A stretch of 64,000 nt of DNA from Alphaproteobacteria bacterium. GTDB taxonomy: Bacteria; Bacteroidota; Bacteroidia; Bacteroidales; FEN-979. The notes under the pieces are model-generated. The model saw only the letters and a program-made list of their open reading frames with translations. It was not told where the DNA came from and searched no databases. Position numbers and translations under genes: made by a program. How positions within the stretch are numbered: position 1 is the first letter of the stretch; the number at the start of each line of letters is the position of its first letter. Shown here one piece after another: positions 1 through 9,781 of the stretch. The stretch is from assembly GCA_009928665.1 (NCBI GenBank), contig SACF01000003.1:62001-126000 (forward strand), in the 5' to 3' direction.

Positions 1-618
1 GAACCCGACCGCATGGTCCTCTTTTCAAAAGACCGGTTGCCCAGGCTGTTGTTGATATTTGACATGAAGTTAAAGTCGAAAGGCGCGGAACACGAGGAGA
101 TCTATGTGGCTGATTTTATCGGTGTCAAGGGTTATAAGGCAAAGGGAAAGCGTTTGACAACACACGCGGTGAAAAAAATAGACTGGCTTGAACCGGCCGC
201 CGGAACTGAACCGGAGGTGGAATCTCTCCCGCCGCAGCAGGCGCCAACACAGGACCTTTTAAGCCAGGCAACAGAATCTCCTTCCATCGGAATGGATCGC
301 CAGGAAAAGGAGAATCAACCCGGTGAGGGTGACCATACTCCATCCGGCTCCGTTACCACCCGGCCTGAAGATGCTCCGTTTGGGTTGATCGCCGTTGAAA
401 CCATTTCTGAATCTGCCGGCCGGCTCACGGAAGAAGTTCCGGTTGCCGGAACCTCACCGGAAATTGATACGGAAGGGATGGTGCGACTCGAACCAGAACC
501 GGTGAAGGAGGCTCCCCCCGGGAAAAAGGGACGGAAAAAAAAGGTCGATCCCGGCATCATTCCGCCGGGAGAAGAAGACGATAATGGCGATGCCATACAG
601 ATGGAACTGCCGTTATGA
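1..618 (+). CDS. parC: DNA topoisomerase IV subunit A, C-terminal end (partial)
   Basis: The reading frame is open from the first base, so the gene begins outside the window. The visible part starts in the last blade of the C-terminal DNA-wrapping propeller. The segment VKGYKAKGKRLTTHAVKKI (about residues 39-57 of the visible frame) is typical of the end of Bacteroidota type IIA topoisomerase A subunits, which carry the DNA-cleaving tyrosine further upstream. The remaining roughly 135 residues are rich in Pro, Glu and Gly, end in an acidic stretch, and look disordered; such tails are poorly conserved. The catalytic domain is not visible, so gyrase A cannot be fully excluded, but the KAKGKRLTT signature favours the ParC-like subunit. 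It is followed after 48 bp by the flavodiiron gene on the same strand. Confidence 0.8.
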   Translation, partial: EPDRMVLFSKDRLPRLLLIFDMKLKSKGAEHEEIYVADFIGVKGYKAKGKRLTTHAVKKIDWLEPAAGTEPEVESLPPQQAPTQDLLSQATESPSIGMDRQEKENQPGEGDHTPSGSVTTRPEDAPFGLIAVETISESAGRLTEEVPVAGTSPEIDTEGMVRLEPEPVKEAPPGKKGRKKKVDPGIIPPGEEDDNGDAIQMELPL

Positions 619-666
619 CCGTGAACCAAGGTATTCAACCATAAATTCTAAAATGTAAATTCCGAT

Positions 667-1872
667 ATGGCAGACGATAAAGTATTAAAGGTTTCTAAAG
701 ATGTTTCGTGGGTTGGAGTGCTTGATTATGATATCATCACCTTTGATGTGGTCATGGAGACCAAGTACGGTACAACTTACAATTCTTATTTCATCCATGC
801 CGGGAAGAAAGCCGTTGTTGAAACAGTTAAGGAAAAATTCTGGGATACCTGGATTGCAAAGCTGAGGCAGGAGGGAGATCCCTCAGAAATCGAATATATC
901 ATCGTTAATCACACGGAACCGGACCATTCGGGGTGTTTGGCCCGGTTGCTTGATCTTGCGCCCAATGCCACCGTCGTGGGGAGCGGAAATGCCATCCGGT
1001 ACCTGAAAGACCTTACCGGGCGCGAGTTTCGTAATCTGGTGGTCAAAGATGGCCAAACCCTTGATCTGGGAAACAAGACCCTCCGGTTTATTGGAGCTCC
1101 CAACCTTCACTGGCCCGATTCCATGATGACCTACCTCGAGGAAGACCAGGTTCTTTTTACCTGTGATATTTTTGGGGAGCATTATTGCAACGAACATGTC
1201 TTTGATGACCTGGTCGGCAATTTTGATGATGCATTCCGCTACTATTTCAACGTGATCATGAGGCCATACAGCAAGTTCATGTTACAGGCCATCGAACGGA
1301 TCCGGCCGCTTGAGATCAAGGCTGTATGTCCGGGTCACGGCGCCGTGCTCCGGACCGACTGGAAAAAATATGTCGATCTTTCGGAACAGTACGCCCGGGA
1401 GGCGCTCGGATATCCACTGTCGAAAAGGGTTTTCATCGGCTATGTCTCTGCATACCACAACACCGGACTGATCGCCTCCATGATCGCTGAAGGGATACGG
1501 CAGGCGGGCGATATCGAAGTAGATCTTTGCGATATCGAAAAAATGGACCCGGCGATCCTTGAAGAAAAGCTGATCGAGGCATCGGCCATCATGCTGGGAT
1601 CGCCCACTTTTAACCAGAATATTTTATTGCCCGTTTACCAGGTCTTTGCACTGATCAACCCGATCCGCGATAAAAACAAACCCGCTGCTGCCTTCGGATC
1701 TTACGGATGGAGCGGTGAAGGATCGCGGATTATCACCACAACCCTGACCAACCTGAAACTGAAGGTCCTCGATGAAGGACTGATGGTGAAGTTCACCCCG
1801 CACCACGAATTAAAACAGCGCTGTATCGATTATGGTTTGAAATTTGGCAAATTCATGATGGAAACAGCCTGA
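667..1872 (+). CDS. fprA: Flavodiiron protein (FprA family, O2/NO reductase)
   Basis: This 401-residue protein has the two-domain layout of class A flavodiiron proteins, which reduce O2 to water or NO to N2O in the cytoplasm using electrons from rubredoxin or a related donor. The N-terminal metallo-beta-lactamase-like domain (about 1-250) holds the diiron ligands: H82, E84, D86 and H87 in [10 protein letters not shown]148, D167 and H224. The C-terminal flavodoxin domain (about 255-400) begins with the FMN-loop segment YVSAYHNTG and carries GSPTFNQN. No rubredoxin domain is fused, so the donor must come from elsewhere. All ligands are present, so it should be active. Such enzymes are typical of anaerobes exposed to occasional oxygen. 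O2 versus NO preference cannot be read from sequence. Confidence 0.95.
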   Translation: MADDKVLKVSKDVSWVGVLDYDIITFDVVMETKYGTTYNSYFIHAGKKAVVETVKEKFWDTWIAKLRQEGDPSEIEYIIVNHTEPDHSGCLARLLDLAPNATVVGSGNAIRYLKDLTGREFRNLVVKDGQTLDLGNKTLRFIGAPNLHWPDSMMTYLEEDQVLFTCDIFGEHYCNEHVFDDLVGNFDDAFRYYFNVIMRPYSKFMLQAIERIRPLEIKAVCPGHGAVLRTDWKKYVDLSEQYAREALGYPLSKRVFIGYVSAYHNTGLIASMIAEGIRQAGDIEVDLCDIEKMDPAILEEKLIEASAIMLGSPTFNQNILLPVYQVFALINPIRDKNKPAAAFGSYGWSGEGSRIITTTLTNLKLKVLDEGLMVKFTPHHELKQRCIDYGLKFGKFMMETA

Positions 1873-1880
1873 TCAAATAC

Positions 1881-1888
1881 TATTTTTG
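1881..1888 (+). promoter_or_regulatory. Putative -7 box TATTTTTG for the 1975 lipoprotein gene
   Basis: TATTTTTG matches the Bacteroidota -7 consensus TAnnTTTG. It lies just after the flavodiiron stop codon and about 85 bp before the next start. No clear -33 TTTG box is seen. Confidence 0.4.
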
Positions 1889-1974
1889 CATTTTTGTTGT
1901 TATGATCCTGGCAGATGGGAGTTTACATGATTCAGTTAAAACCAAAGACCGCTTAACATCAGGAACCTGTGACA

Positions 1975-2874
1975 ATGCGTCAAAATGCTTCGAATAAACT
2001 GTCGTTGAGGCGAAAACGCCGATCCTTCAGCATTCCGTTTAAAAAAGCGGGAATCGCGATTTTCCTGATCGGGATTTTGGGATTCTCTTCTTGTTTACCG
2101 GAACAGAAAGTAGGGCGGAACTTTGTCAACGCCTCATCATCGATGAGTCTGATGGTCAACCCCCCATCGCTGGTATTCATGTACAATCATAAAGGTGAGA
2201 CGATCAAAGGTTTTGATTCGCTCAGCGAGGCTGGTCAGGATTCGGCGCTTTGGGAAAACAGTCGGTACATCCGGCGTCTGAGCGACAGCCTGATCCTGGA
2301 AAACTACATAAATAATTTTCTTACCGAACTGCGGGCACTCGGTTTCAAAGTAATTCTCGGTCCGATCAGCGATTCAGCCTTCCAATCCGGGTCTCAATCC
2401 TACATTCTTGACATTGCCCAGTTACAAATCGATGAGTATTTGTACCCGCTCGAAGATGAGGAGACCATCATGGATACCATTTATGTGAAAAAGATCGACT
2501 TGAATGCGTTGGATTTCAGCGGCTGGTTTGAGCTCCATAAATTCAGGAAGGGGCCCGTGAACAAAACCCTGCTCTATGCCACTTCCACTATTTATGATTC
2601 ATTCGACGGACAATATTATACCGATCTTTTTTCATCCGCGGTCCGGTATTCATACCGGCTTGATACCATCTCCCTGGGCGATATTTATGATATGGCGAAG
2701 TACCTCGGGAAAAAGCATGCGGGTTACCTGTTTGATTTCTTCATGAACCAGTATATTCTTCAGAATATGCCCAACGGAATGGAGCCGATTGATTATTTCC
2801 ATTACAACCGGTCGAAGAATTCCATTGTCCCCGCCCGTGAAGAACAGTTTGAGGTCTTACCGAACCGGGACTAA
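1975..2874 (+). CDS. Uncharacterised lipoprotein, conserved-type hypothetical
   Basis: A 299-residue protein if ATG 1975 is used; an AGGA lies 10 bp upstream, and a GTG at 1969 would add two residues. A basic N-terminal stretch precedes a hydrophobic segment (IAIFLIGILGF) and the lipobox-like SSC, so it is probably a lipoprotein with its lipidated Cys near residue 40. The rest is soluble, with repeated Asp-Ser and Tyr-rich segments and no catalytic motif that I recognise. The text shows no internal repeats. It is the last plus-strand gene before a convergent junction with tsaD and an octamer repeat array. I do not know its function. Confidence 0.7.
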   Translation: MRQNASNKLSLRRKRRSFSIPFKKAGIAIFLIGILGFSSCLPEQKVGRNFVNASSSMSLMVNPPSLVFMYNHKGETIKGFDSLSEAGQDSALWENSRYIRRLSDSLILENYINNFLTELRALGFKVILGPISDSAFQSGSQSYILDIAQLQIDEYLYPLEDEETIMDTIYVKKIDLNALDFSGWFELHKFRKGPVNKTLLYATSTIYDSFDGQYYTDLFSSAVRYSYRLDTISLGDIYDMAKYLGKKHAGYLFDFFMNQYILQNMPNGMEPIDYFHYNRSKNSIVPAREEQFEVLPNRD

Positions 2875-2935
2875 TCCCACCTCCCCCCATTCCACCATCC
2901 CCCATTCCACTATTCCACCATCCCACTATTCCATA
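2873..2935. repeat. Octamer array (ATTCCACC family) at a convergent gene end
   Basis: About eight near-tandem units with an 8-nt period, such as ATTCCACC, ATTCCACT, ATCCCACT and ATTCCATA, with one 7-nt unit. The array overlaps the stop codon of the lipoprotein gene and fills the gap to the end of tsaD. The same unit family recurs at 27412-27483. Confidence 0.85.
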
Positions 2936-2946
2936 ATATCAGTCTG

Positions 2947-3984
2947 TTACCGGCTTCTCGCGTAAGGGGCCAGTGAAGGGTCGGCGAAAAGGCCTTTCCG
3001 GAATTTCAGATAACCCGTGATTGCGATCATGGCTGCGTTATCGGTCGAATAATTCAGGGGTGGGATGAAGATATTCCATCCTTTTTCGTCGCGGGCTTTC
3101 ATCAATGCATTCCGGAGTCCCGAATTGGCCGAGACTCCGCCCGCAATCGCAACATCCGGCAACCGGTTTCCGGGGATCAAACCGGTGCATTTTTCGACGG
3201 CCTGCCCGATCTTTGTCATCAGGATGTCGACGATGGTACTCTGGATTGAGGCACACAGGTCATTTCTGTTCTTTTCAATAAACTCCGGGTCTTTTTTCAG
3301 TTCGTCCCGGATAAAATAGAGGAAGGATGTTTTCAATCCACTGAAGCTAAAATCAAGTCCAGGGATATTGGGACGGGCAAAAGAAAAGCGCCGGGGATCT
3401 CCTTCCCGCGCGAGCTCATCAATTACCGGCCCCCCGGGATAAGGCAGCCCCAGGATCTTGGCTGCTTTGTCGAAGGCTTCCCCGGCCGCATCATCGATTG
3501 TCTGACCAATTACCTCCATCACAAAATAGTCCCTCAACAGCACGATCCGGGTATGTCCTCCCGATACGGTGAGGCATAGAAACGGGAATTGCGGCACAGG
3601 ATTGCTGTGGTCGGCATTCCGGATGAAATGACACAGTATATGGGCCTGCAGGTGATCTACTTCGAGGAGCGGGATCCCCAGTCCCAGAGCGAAGGCTTTT
3701 GCAAAGGATGCCCCGACCAGAAGTGAACCCAACAGTCCCGGCCCACGGGTATAAGCCACTGCCGACAGTTGATTTTTATTTATATTTGCTTTTTGGATCG
3801 CGGCATTAATGACCGGTATGATATTTTGCTGATGCGCCCGGGAAGCCAGTTCCGGTACAACTCCTCCGAAACGGGTATGTACCTCCTGGCCTGCCGTTAC
3901 GTTTGAACAGATGACATCATTTCTGATCACCGCCGCGGCAGTATCATCACACGAAGATTCAATTGCAAGAATATAGATTTCCAT
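2947..3984 (-). CDS. tsaD: tRNA N6-threonylcarbamoyladenosine transferase
   Basis: TsaD (also called Gcp or YgjD) transfers the threonylcarbamoyl group from TC-AMP to A37 of ANN-decoding tRNAs, working in the cytoplasm with TsaB and TsaE. The 345-residue protein begins MEIYILAIESSCDDT, the family's N-terminal signature, so I place the start at ATG 3984; the frame extends 19 codons further, but that extension is not conserved-looking and would lie upstream of the promoter. The metal ligands H111 and H115 (HLQAH) and the late Asp in YSTDNAAMIA are present. Length is normal for the family. It is transcribed divergently from the tamB-like gene, a neighbour pair common in Bacteroidota, and convergently with the lipoprotein gene. 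Confidence 0.96.
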   Translation of the reverse strand: MEIYILAIESSCDDTAAAVIRNDVICSNVTAGQEVHTRFGGVVPELASRAHQQNIIPVINAAIQKANINKNQLSAVAYTRGPGLLGSLLVGASFAKAFALGLGIPLLEVDHLQAHILCHFIRNADHSNPVPQFPFLCLTVSGGHTRIVLLRDYFVMEVIGQTIDDAAGEAFDKAAKILGLPYPGGPVIDELAREGDPRRFSFARPNIPGLDFSFSGLKTSFLYFIRDELKKDPEFIEKNRNDLCASIQSTIVDILMTKIGQAVEKCTGLIPGNRLPDVAIAGGVSANSGLRNALMKARDEKGWNIFIPPLNYSTDNAAMIAITGYLKFRKGLFADPSLAPYARSR

Positions 3985-3993
3985 TTTCAGCCA

Positions 3994-4001
3994 CAAAAGT
4001 A
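3994..4001 (-). promoter_or_regulatory. Putative -7 box TACTTTTG for tsaD
   Basis: On the minus strand TACTTTTG fits TAnnTTTG and ends only 9 nt before ATG 3984. Transcription from it would give a leader of a few bases at most. This supports the internal start chosen for tsaD. Confidence 0.5.
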
Positions 4002-4024
4002 CCATAAAAAGAGGATTCAAAATA

Positions 4025-7000
4025 GTGTTGTACGTGGCCACCGTGGTTTTTTCACTGGTGTTTTCACTCTATTTGCTTTTTCGGAGCGAACTGGTACAGA
4101 AGCTTGCCGTACGGTTAGCGGCCGATTACCTTTCTGAGGAATTGCATACGGAGATCCGGATCAAAGGATTCAATCTTTCATGGAGCAATGGTCTGATTAT
4201 AGAGGAGATCAGGATCCTTGATAAGCAGAGGGAGGTGTTGTTCTCAGCCAGGGAATTAGGCGTTCGGCCCGGAATGATCCGTTTTTCGAAGCGAAAAATC
4301 AACATAAACCGGATTTTTATTGAAAATGGCGTAGTTCAGTTGCTTACCCACAAGGGCGACAGCGCACTGAACCTGAAATTCATCATCGACTATTTTGCTT
4401 CGACCGATACGACGCCGGCTGTCACCGATACTACTCCGGGAAAACCCTGGGATATCACCTTTTCGGCGGTGACCCTGCGCAATACGCGGTTCCATTTTCA
4501 GGACCAGAATGAACCGCTCGTTCCCGTCGGAATGGATTATGCCAACATCGATGTATCGGGTATCAACCTCGAACTGACCGACATCGATTTCGACGCCGAT
4601 ACGATCCACGCCAACATAAGGCATTTAGCTGCAAGAGAACGAAGCGGCTTCCGGGTCGATGATCTCAGCGGCGAATTCCAGGTCAGTCCCTCGTTTCTCA
4701 AGGCGCAGAACCTCAAGATTGTCACACCCAATTCCGATCTGGCGCTGTCGTTCCAATTCCTTTATGAGAACTGGAATGGATTCAACGATTTTCTCAACGA
4801 CATGAACATCAAAACGCGGATAGAGCCATGTTACCTGGATCTTCAGGACATCGGATATTTTGCGCCGGAGTTGTTGACCATGAAAGACCGGATAAGACTT
4901 TCGGGTGAGATCGAAGGGACGGTCAATAACTTTAAAGCAAGAAATCTGCGTTTTGCCTTCGGACAAAATTCCTTCTTTTACGGGAATGTGAGCGCGATCG
5001 GGCTTCCCGATGTAACGCACACCTATGTGAATATGAACATCAAGATGCTTCAGACCACCAAAGCCGATATCGAATCGATCAGGATCCCCGGGGATCCGGG
5101 CACCATTACCCTGCCCGAAATTCTTGAGAAGGCAGGTTCGGTGCATCTGACCGGCTTGTTTTCGGGATTTTACAATGATTTCGTTGCCCGTTCGCTGATC
5201 CATACCGATCTGGGCGGAATCCGGAGCGATCTGACCTTGAGAAAACCAAAAGGTAAAAATCCAACCACCTATACCGGGCAGGTCGATGTCTCTGGTTTCG
5301 GTATTGGCCGCCTGAGCAACGCTTACCCGTTGCTCGGAACCCTTACTGCAAGAGGCGATATAAACGGCAGCGGTTTCAGTCTGCAGGACGCAGAAGTAGC
5401 GCTGAACCTTCACATTGATTCGATCGGCCTGAATTCCTATATCTACCGTAATCTTGATGTCACCGGATCCCTGTCGCAGCGCAAATTCAACGGCAAACTT
5501 AAAATCACGGATCCTTGCCTCCGCCTCGATTTCGACGGGCTGGTGGATATGGCCGATTCCATACCGGTGTTCGATTTCGATGCAACCATTCATCATGCAT
5601 TGCTATACCAACTTAATCTTTTAAAGCGCGATTCGCTCGAAAACCTGAGCGCCCGGATAAAGGCTGATGTTAAAGGAAAGTCACTCGACGATCTCGACGG
5701 CACCGTCCACATTGAGAATGCCGTTTACGCGGAAGGAGAGAAATCGTTTGAGTTAAAGCGGTTCTCACTGCTGTCGAAGCAGGATACCGCCGCCGGGAAA
5801 AGCTACCATCTGCAGTCTGATTTTGTTGATGCTGATATTACCGGAAAGTTTTCGTTCACGCAGATCGTACCTTCACTGATGACCCTTGTAAACAATTACC
5901 TCGCCTCCTTCAACCTGAATGATTCCCTGGTCGTTCCAAACGATACACAATCGGATCAGACGATGAATTTCAACATCCAGATCAAAGAAGCCGATGATGT
6001 AACAGCCATCTTCCTGCCCATCCTGAAGATCGCGCCCAATACCGAACTGGAGGGTTCCTACGACGAGAAAAGAAGTAGGATATTCATCCGGGGATGGTCG
6101 CCTTCGGTTTTCATATCCGGGATTGAACTTTCAAACTGGTACTTCGAAGCGGAAAACCGGAAGGATAACCTCCTGATTGCCACCAGCAGCGAAGCGATTT
6201 ACCTGAAAAGAGCTCAAAAGAATGATTCATTGGAACTGAAAATCGACACCTTCAACCTGACATCGGCTATTCAGCATGATACCATCCGGTACCATCTCGA
6301 CTGGAAGGACCGGGCCCGCTTAAGCGATTTGTCGGGATTTGTGAGTTTTTCCCGTTCCCCGGTCATTGATGTGAAACTGGATCGTTTTAACGTGTACCTG
6401 AACGATAAATTCTGGACCATCCACCCGGAGAACTATTTGTCTATTGACACCACTTCACTCCTCTTCCGTAAGTTTGAATTTTCTGCCGAAGAGCAATATG
6501 CCCGGTTCAACGGACAACTGTCGGCGAAGAAGGGCGATACCCTTTTCACTGCATTCAACAAAGTCAATATTTCGACCATCGACCGGTTGGTGGGTCTCTC
6601 GGGAATTGATTTGGACGGTATTCTGAGCGGTAACGTGAAAATTACAGAGCCCTATTCCAATATTTCTGTCCACGCCGACCTGCATGTCGATAAATTCACA
6701 TTCAACAAGGAATTGCTGGGCGACGCCATCTTCAGAGTGGGTTATAATTCTCTGAGTGACCGTTTTGACTTGTTTTCGCAGATTATTTACGCGGGAAATG
6801 TGGGAACCAATATTCCCTTCTCCCTTAAAGGAAGCCTGTATCTTGAAAAACCGGTGCCAAGGGTCGACTTTGATATCGGGTTGAAAAACCTGAACATGCG
6901 CATGCTGGGTCCTTTTGTCAGCAGTTTTATGTCGGGAGTGAATGGTCTGGCTTCGGGTCAGGTGCGGATCAGGGGGAAACTGGATAAACCTGATATTGAA

Positions 7001-8449
7001 GGTCAGTTACGGATGATGCGGACGGAATTCAAGATCAATTATCTTAACATTCCCTATTCTTTTGCCGACGTGATCGAAATTGATTCTTCGGCTTTTCATT
7101 TCAGGGATATTGTACTGTTTGATTCCCTGGGTCATAAAGCACTGCTGAACGGGAAGATCACCCATAATTATTTTTCCGACATCCGTTTGGGACTGAATAT
7201 CGAGATGACCGATTTTGCAGCTTTCAATAACACCCGGGCTCAGAACGGCGTTTTTTACGGCAAGGCACGCGGTACCGGGAACGTGGCAATAACCGGGCCC
7301 ATCGACAATATTTCGGTAAGTGTAAAAGCTTCCAATGGCGGTGATTCTCATGTGGTCATTCCCATCGATCTGACGGCATCGGTCGGCCAGGTTGATTATA
7401 TAACGTTTATCAAACCACAAGCCGATACCCTGGATAAACCGTTTATGAAAGCCCGGACAGAGCCATCGGGACTGTCGCTTGACCTGGGCTTGCGTGTGAA
7501 CCAGGATGCTGTTGTGGAGGTTTTTCTGCCCAATCAGCTGGGGAAACTGACAGGCAGCGGAACGGGAAACCTGCTGATGGGGATGACGCCGTCAACGCCT
7601 TTTACCCTTTCAGGAACCTATTCGATTACCAAAGGATCCTTTCTGTTCCAGTTTAAAAATTACCTCCGTCTGCCGATGCAGATCCGTGAAGGAAGTATTA
7701 TTTCATGGACCGGTGATCCTGCCGATGCGAATCTTTCTGTCAGCGCCGTGTATAAGTTAAAGGCCCCGTTGAAAGGTCTTACAACCGAGCCGGAGGAGGA
7801 GGGGATCCGGATCCCGGTGGAATGCATCATCCGTTTGGGCGGGAAACTGACAAATCCCAACATTTCTTTTGCCATCGACCTGCCCAACGTGGAGGAGAGT
7901 ATCCGTTCGCTGGTCTATTCATCTATCGATACCAATAACGCAACCGTCATGAATGAACAGACCTTGTCGCTGATGATCCTGAATCAGTTCAAACCTGTTG
8001 TAAGCTCCTCCACGACCGGGACCGTCGATGTGGGAGCGGCTTCCATGTCGCTGATTACCAACCAGGTGAATAGCTGGATATCGGGATTGTCGCAAAATGT
8101 AAATGTGAATATGAATTATAAACCCGCGACCAGCACAACCCAACAGGAATTTGACGTGGGGATCTCGACCCAGTTGTTCAACGACCGGCTCCTGATCGAC
8201 GGGACCTTCGGAATGAATTCGTACAACAATCAATCGTACAAACAATCCAGCACCATCGTGGGGGATATCAACATCGAATACATATTGACCACGAACCGGC
8301 GTTGGCGTGTCCGTGCCTTTAACAGGACCAACACCCTGAATATCCTGAATAACAATGCACCCTATACACAGGGAGTCGGATTTAAGTACCAGCGCGATTT
8401 CGCTACTTTTAAAGACCTCTTTACACCTGTGAAAAAGAAGAAACATTAA
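4025..8449 (+). CDS. TamB-like translocation/assembly module protein
   Basis: A 1474-residue protein with one N-terminal membrane segment (about residues 2-20) followed by a very long stretch of alternating beta-strand character and a C-terminal DUF490/TamB domain (roughly 1080-1430). TamB-family proteins form a hydrophobic beta-groove across the periplasm, help insert outer-membrane proteins and are implicated in phospholipid transport between membranes. Size and layout fit the family. The start is uncertain: GTG 4025 or TTG 4028 precede the membrane segment directly, and no ATG is available upstream before the in-frame stop at 3974. It is divergent from tsaD with a 40-bp gap. The outer-membrane partner (TamA/TamL) is not in the window. 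Confidence 0.88.
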   Translation: MLYVATVVFSLVFSLYLLFRSELVQKLAVRLAADYLSEELHTEIRIKGFNLSWSNGLIIEEIRILDKQREVLFSARELGVRPGMIRFSKRKININRIFIENGVVQLLTHKGDSALNLKFIIDYFASTDTTPAVTDTTPGKPWDITFSAVTLRNTRFHFQDQNEPLVPVGMDYANIDVSGINLELTDIDFDADTIHANIRHLAARERSGFRVDDLSGEFQVSPSFLKAQNLKIVTPNSDLALSFQFLYENWNGFNDFLNDMNIKTRIEPCYLDLQDIGYFAPELLTMKDRIRLSGEIEGTVNNFKARNLRFAFGQNSFFYGNVSAIGLPDVTHTYVNMNIKMLQTTKADIESIRIPGDPGTITLPEILEKAGSVHLTGLFSGFYNDFVARSLIHTDLGGIRSDLTLRKPKGKNPTTYTGQVDVSGFGIGRLSNAYPLLGTLTARGDINGSGFSLQDAEVALNLHIDSIGLNSYIYRNLDVTGSLSQRKFNGKLKITDPCLRLDFDGLVDMADSIPVFDFDATIHHALLYQLNLLKRDSLENLSARIKADVKGKSLDDLDGTVHIENAVYAEGEKSFELKRFSLLSKQDTAAGKSYHLQSDFVDADITGKFSFTQIVPSLMTLVNNYLASFNLNDSLVVPNDTQSDQTMNFNIQIKEADDVTAIFLPILKIAPNTELEGSYDEKRSRIFIRGWSPSVFISGIELSNWYFEAENRKDNLLIATSSEAIYLKRAQKNDSLELKIDTFNLTSAIQHDTIRYHLDWKDRARLSDLSGFVSFSRSPVIDVKLDRFNVYLNDKFWTIHPENYLSIDTTSLLFRKFEFSAEEQYARFNGQLSAKKGDTLFTAFNKVNISTIDRLVGLSGIDLDGILSGNVKITEPYSNISVHADLHVDKFTFNKELLGDAIFRVGYNSLSDRFDLFSQIIYAGNVGTNIPFSLKGSLYLEKPVPRVDFDIGLKNLNMRMLGPFVSSFMSGVNGLASGQVRIRGKLDKPDIEGQLRMMRTEFKINYLNIPYSFADVIEIDSSAFHFRDIVLFDSLGHKALLNGKITHNYFSDIRLGLNIEMTDFAAFNNTRAQNGVFYGKARGTGNVAITGPIDNISVSVKASNGGDSHVVIPIDLTASVGQVDYITFIKPQADTLDKPFMKARTEPSGLSLDLGLRVNQDAVVEVFLPNQLGKLTGSGTGNLLMGMTPSTPFTLSGTYSITKGSFLFQFKNYLRLPMQIREGSIISWTGDPADANLSVSAVYKLKAPLKGLTTEPEEEGIRIPVECIIRLGGKLTNPNISFAIDLPNVEESIRSLVYSSIDTNNATVMNEQTLSLMILNQFKPVVSSSTTGTVDVGAASMSLITNQVNSWISGLSQNVNVNMNYKPATSTTQQEFDVGISTQLFNDRLLIDGTFGMNSYNNQSYKQSSTIVGDINIEYILTTNRRWRVRAFNRTNTLNILNNNAPYTQGVGFKYQRDFATFKDLFTPVKKKKH

Positions 8450-8479
8450 CGATTTTCAGAAAATCTGAATTCAAGGATC

Positions 8480-9775
8480 ATGAAAAAGCTGATACTACTG
8501 ATTGCCGTTATCATAACAGGGATGGACCTCTATTCCCAGATCGTGATCGATCAGAATGATATGCCTGTGGCCGGCGACACCCTCCGTGTCAGCCAGTCGC
8601 TCGCGGCGCCGGAAGGATATGCGAAGACCGCGTTCGACACCACCTGGAATTTCGCGGCCCTCGAGGCGATGAGTCAGCGGGTGGATACTTTTGTGTCGGT
8701 CACCGCGACGCCTGCCGGCTATCAACTGGTGTTTGTGTTGCTGGGGGGCGCCAACCTGGCCGCTCCGCGGAACAGCTTACCATTACCGGGAATTCCGCTG
8801 ACCCAGGGTTACGATTTTTTCAAAAAGAGCTCAGGCTCCTATTCCAACCTTGGAATGGCTTACTCGGTGCAGGGATTTCCGGTTCCGGCAAAGTACGACA
8901 ACCCCGAAAAGATCTATGCTTTTCCTATGTCACCCCTTTCGACCTGGAATTCGGTATCATCATTTTCGCTTCCGGTGCCGGGGATCGCTTACTACGGCTC
9001 CCTTGTGACCCGTGATAACATTGTGGATGGCTGGGGTACCCTGGTCACTCCCTTTGGAACGTTCCCGGTTTTAAGGGTAAAATCAACCGTGATCACCCAC
9101 GACAGCATCTATATTGATTCCCTCCAAAACGGGTTTACTTTCGACCGGAATTATACCGAATACAAATGGCTTGGAAAATCGCAGGGCATTCCGTTGTTGA
9201 ATATCCGGGAGGAGGGGAGCCTGGTGAACGTGAGTTGGCGTGATATCCCCCGGATGTCGGCTTCCCCGCTGGCTGTATCGTTGGGCGCCGACACCGCTGT
9301 TTCAAAAGGAACTGTTGTGCAACTCCGTGCAAAGGCCACCGGTGGCATGCCACCGTACCGGTATTTCTGGAATACACTCGATTCAGCCTCCACGCTGACT
9401 GTTCAGATATTGAGCGACACTTCATTCACCGTGATCGTTCTCGACGGACTGATGGGCATGGCGTCGGCAACAAAAAAAATCAACCTCAGCTACCCGCCGG
9501 GAATGGAAGAAGTCGACCAGGTCTCCCTTGCAATCGTGCCGAATCCGAACGACGGCCGTTTCACATTGTCAACACCACCCTCCGCCGCTCCCCAGAAGAT
9601 GATTCTTGCTGATATGCAGGGCAGAACACTCTGGTCAAAGGTTTTCACCCCGTCCCGACCCGTCACCCGTTTCGATTTTCCGGACTTGCCTGAAGGATTG
9701 TATCTTATCAGACTCAACGGAGATAATTATTCGGCAGCAGGGAAGCTGGTCATTACCAGGGGATCCAATCGCTGA
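8480..9775 (+). CDS. Secreted protein with T9SS type A sorting domain
   Basis: The 431-residue product starts with a cleavable signal peptide (MKKLILLIAVIITG, predicted cut after YSQ). The middle has no catalytic motif that I recognise; around residues 264-325 a PKD-like fold is suggested by TGGMPPYRYFWN. The last 80 residues (about 348-431), with VPNPNDGRF, the downstream LADMQGRTLW and PEGLYLIRL, are a standard type IX secretion sorting domain, so the protein should cross the outer membrane and be released or surface-anchored. An AAGGA lies 8 bp before ATG 8480. It sits 30 bp after the tamB-like gene and 6 bp before addA, so it may be cotranscribed, though function need not be shared. Confidence 0.88.
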   Translation: MKKLILLIAVIITGMDLYSQIVIDQNDMPVAGDTLRVSQSLAAPEGYAKTAFDTTWNFAALEAMSQRVDTFVSVTATPAGYQLVFVLLGGANLAAPRNSLPLPGIPLTQGYDFFKKSSGSYSNLGMAYSVQGFPVPAKYDNPEKIYAFPMSPLSTWNSVSSFSLPVPGIAYYGSLVTRDNIVDGWGTLVTPFGTFPVLRVKSTVITHDSIYIDSLQNGFTFDRNYTEYKWLGKSQGIPLLNIREEGSLVNVSWRDIPRMSASPLAVSLGADTAVSKGTVVQLRAKATGGMPPYRYFWNTLDSASTLTVQILSDTSFTVIVLDGLMGMASATKKINLSYPPGMEEVDQVSLAIVPNPNDGRFTLSTPPSAAPQKMILADMQGRTLWSKVFTPSRPVTRFDFPDLPEGLYLIRLNGDNYSAAGKLVITRGSNR

Positions 9776-9781
9776 TACAGG

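Noticed and set aside
2873..2935. A CRISPR array
   Set aside because: The units are 7-8 nt without spacers, and no cas gene is present.
4625..5596. A 323-codon open frame antisense to the tamB-like gene
   Set aside because: No family resemblance and low-complexity composition; it is explained by codon bias of the sense gene. The same holds for long antisense frames over pyrG, gap, the PEP-synthase-like gene and coaE.
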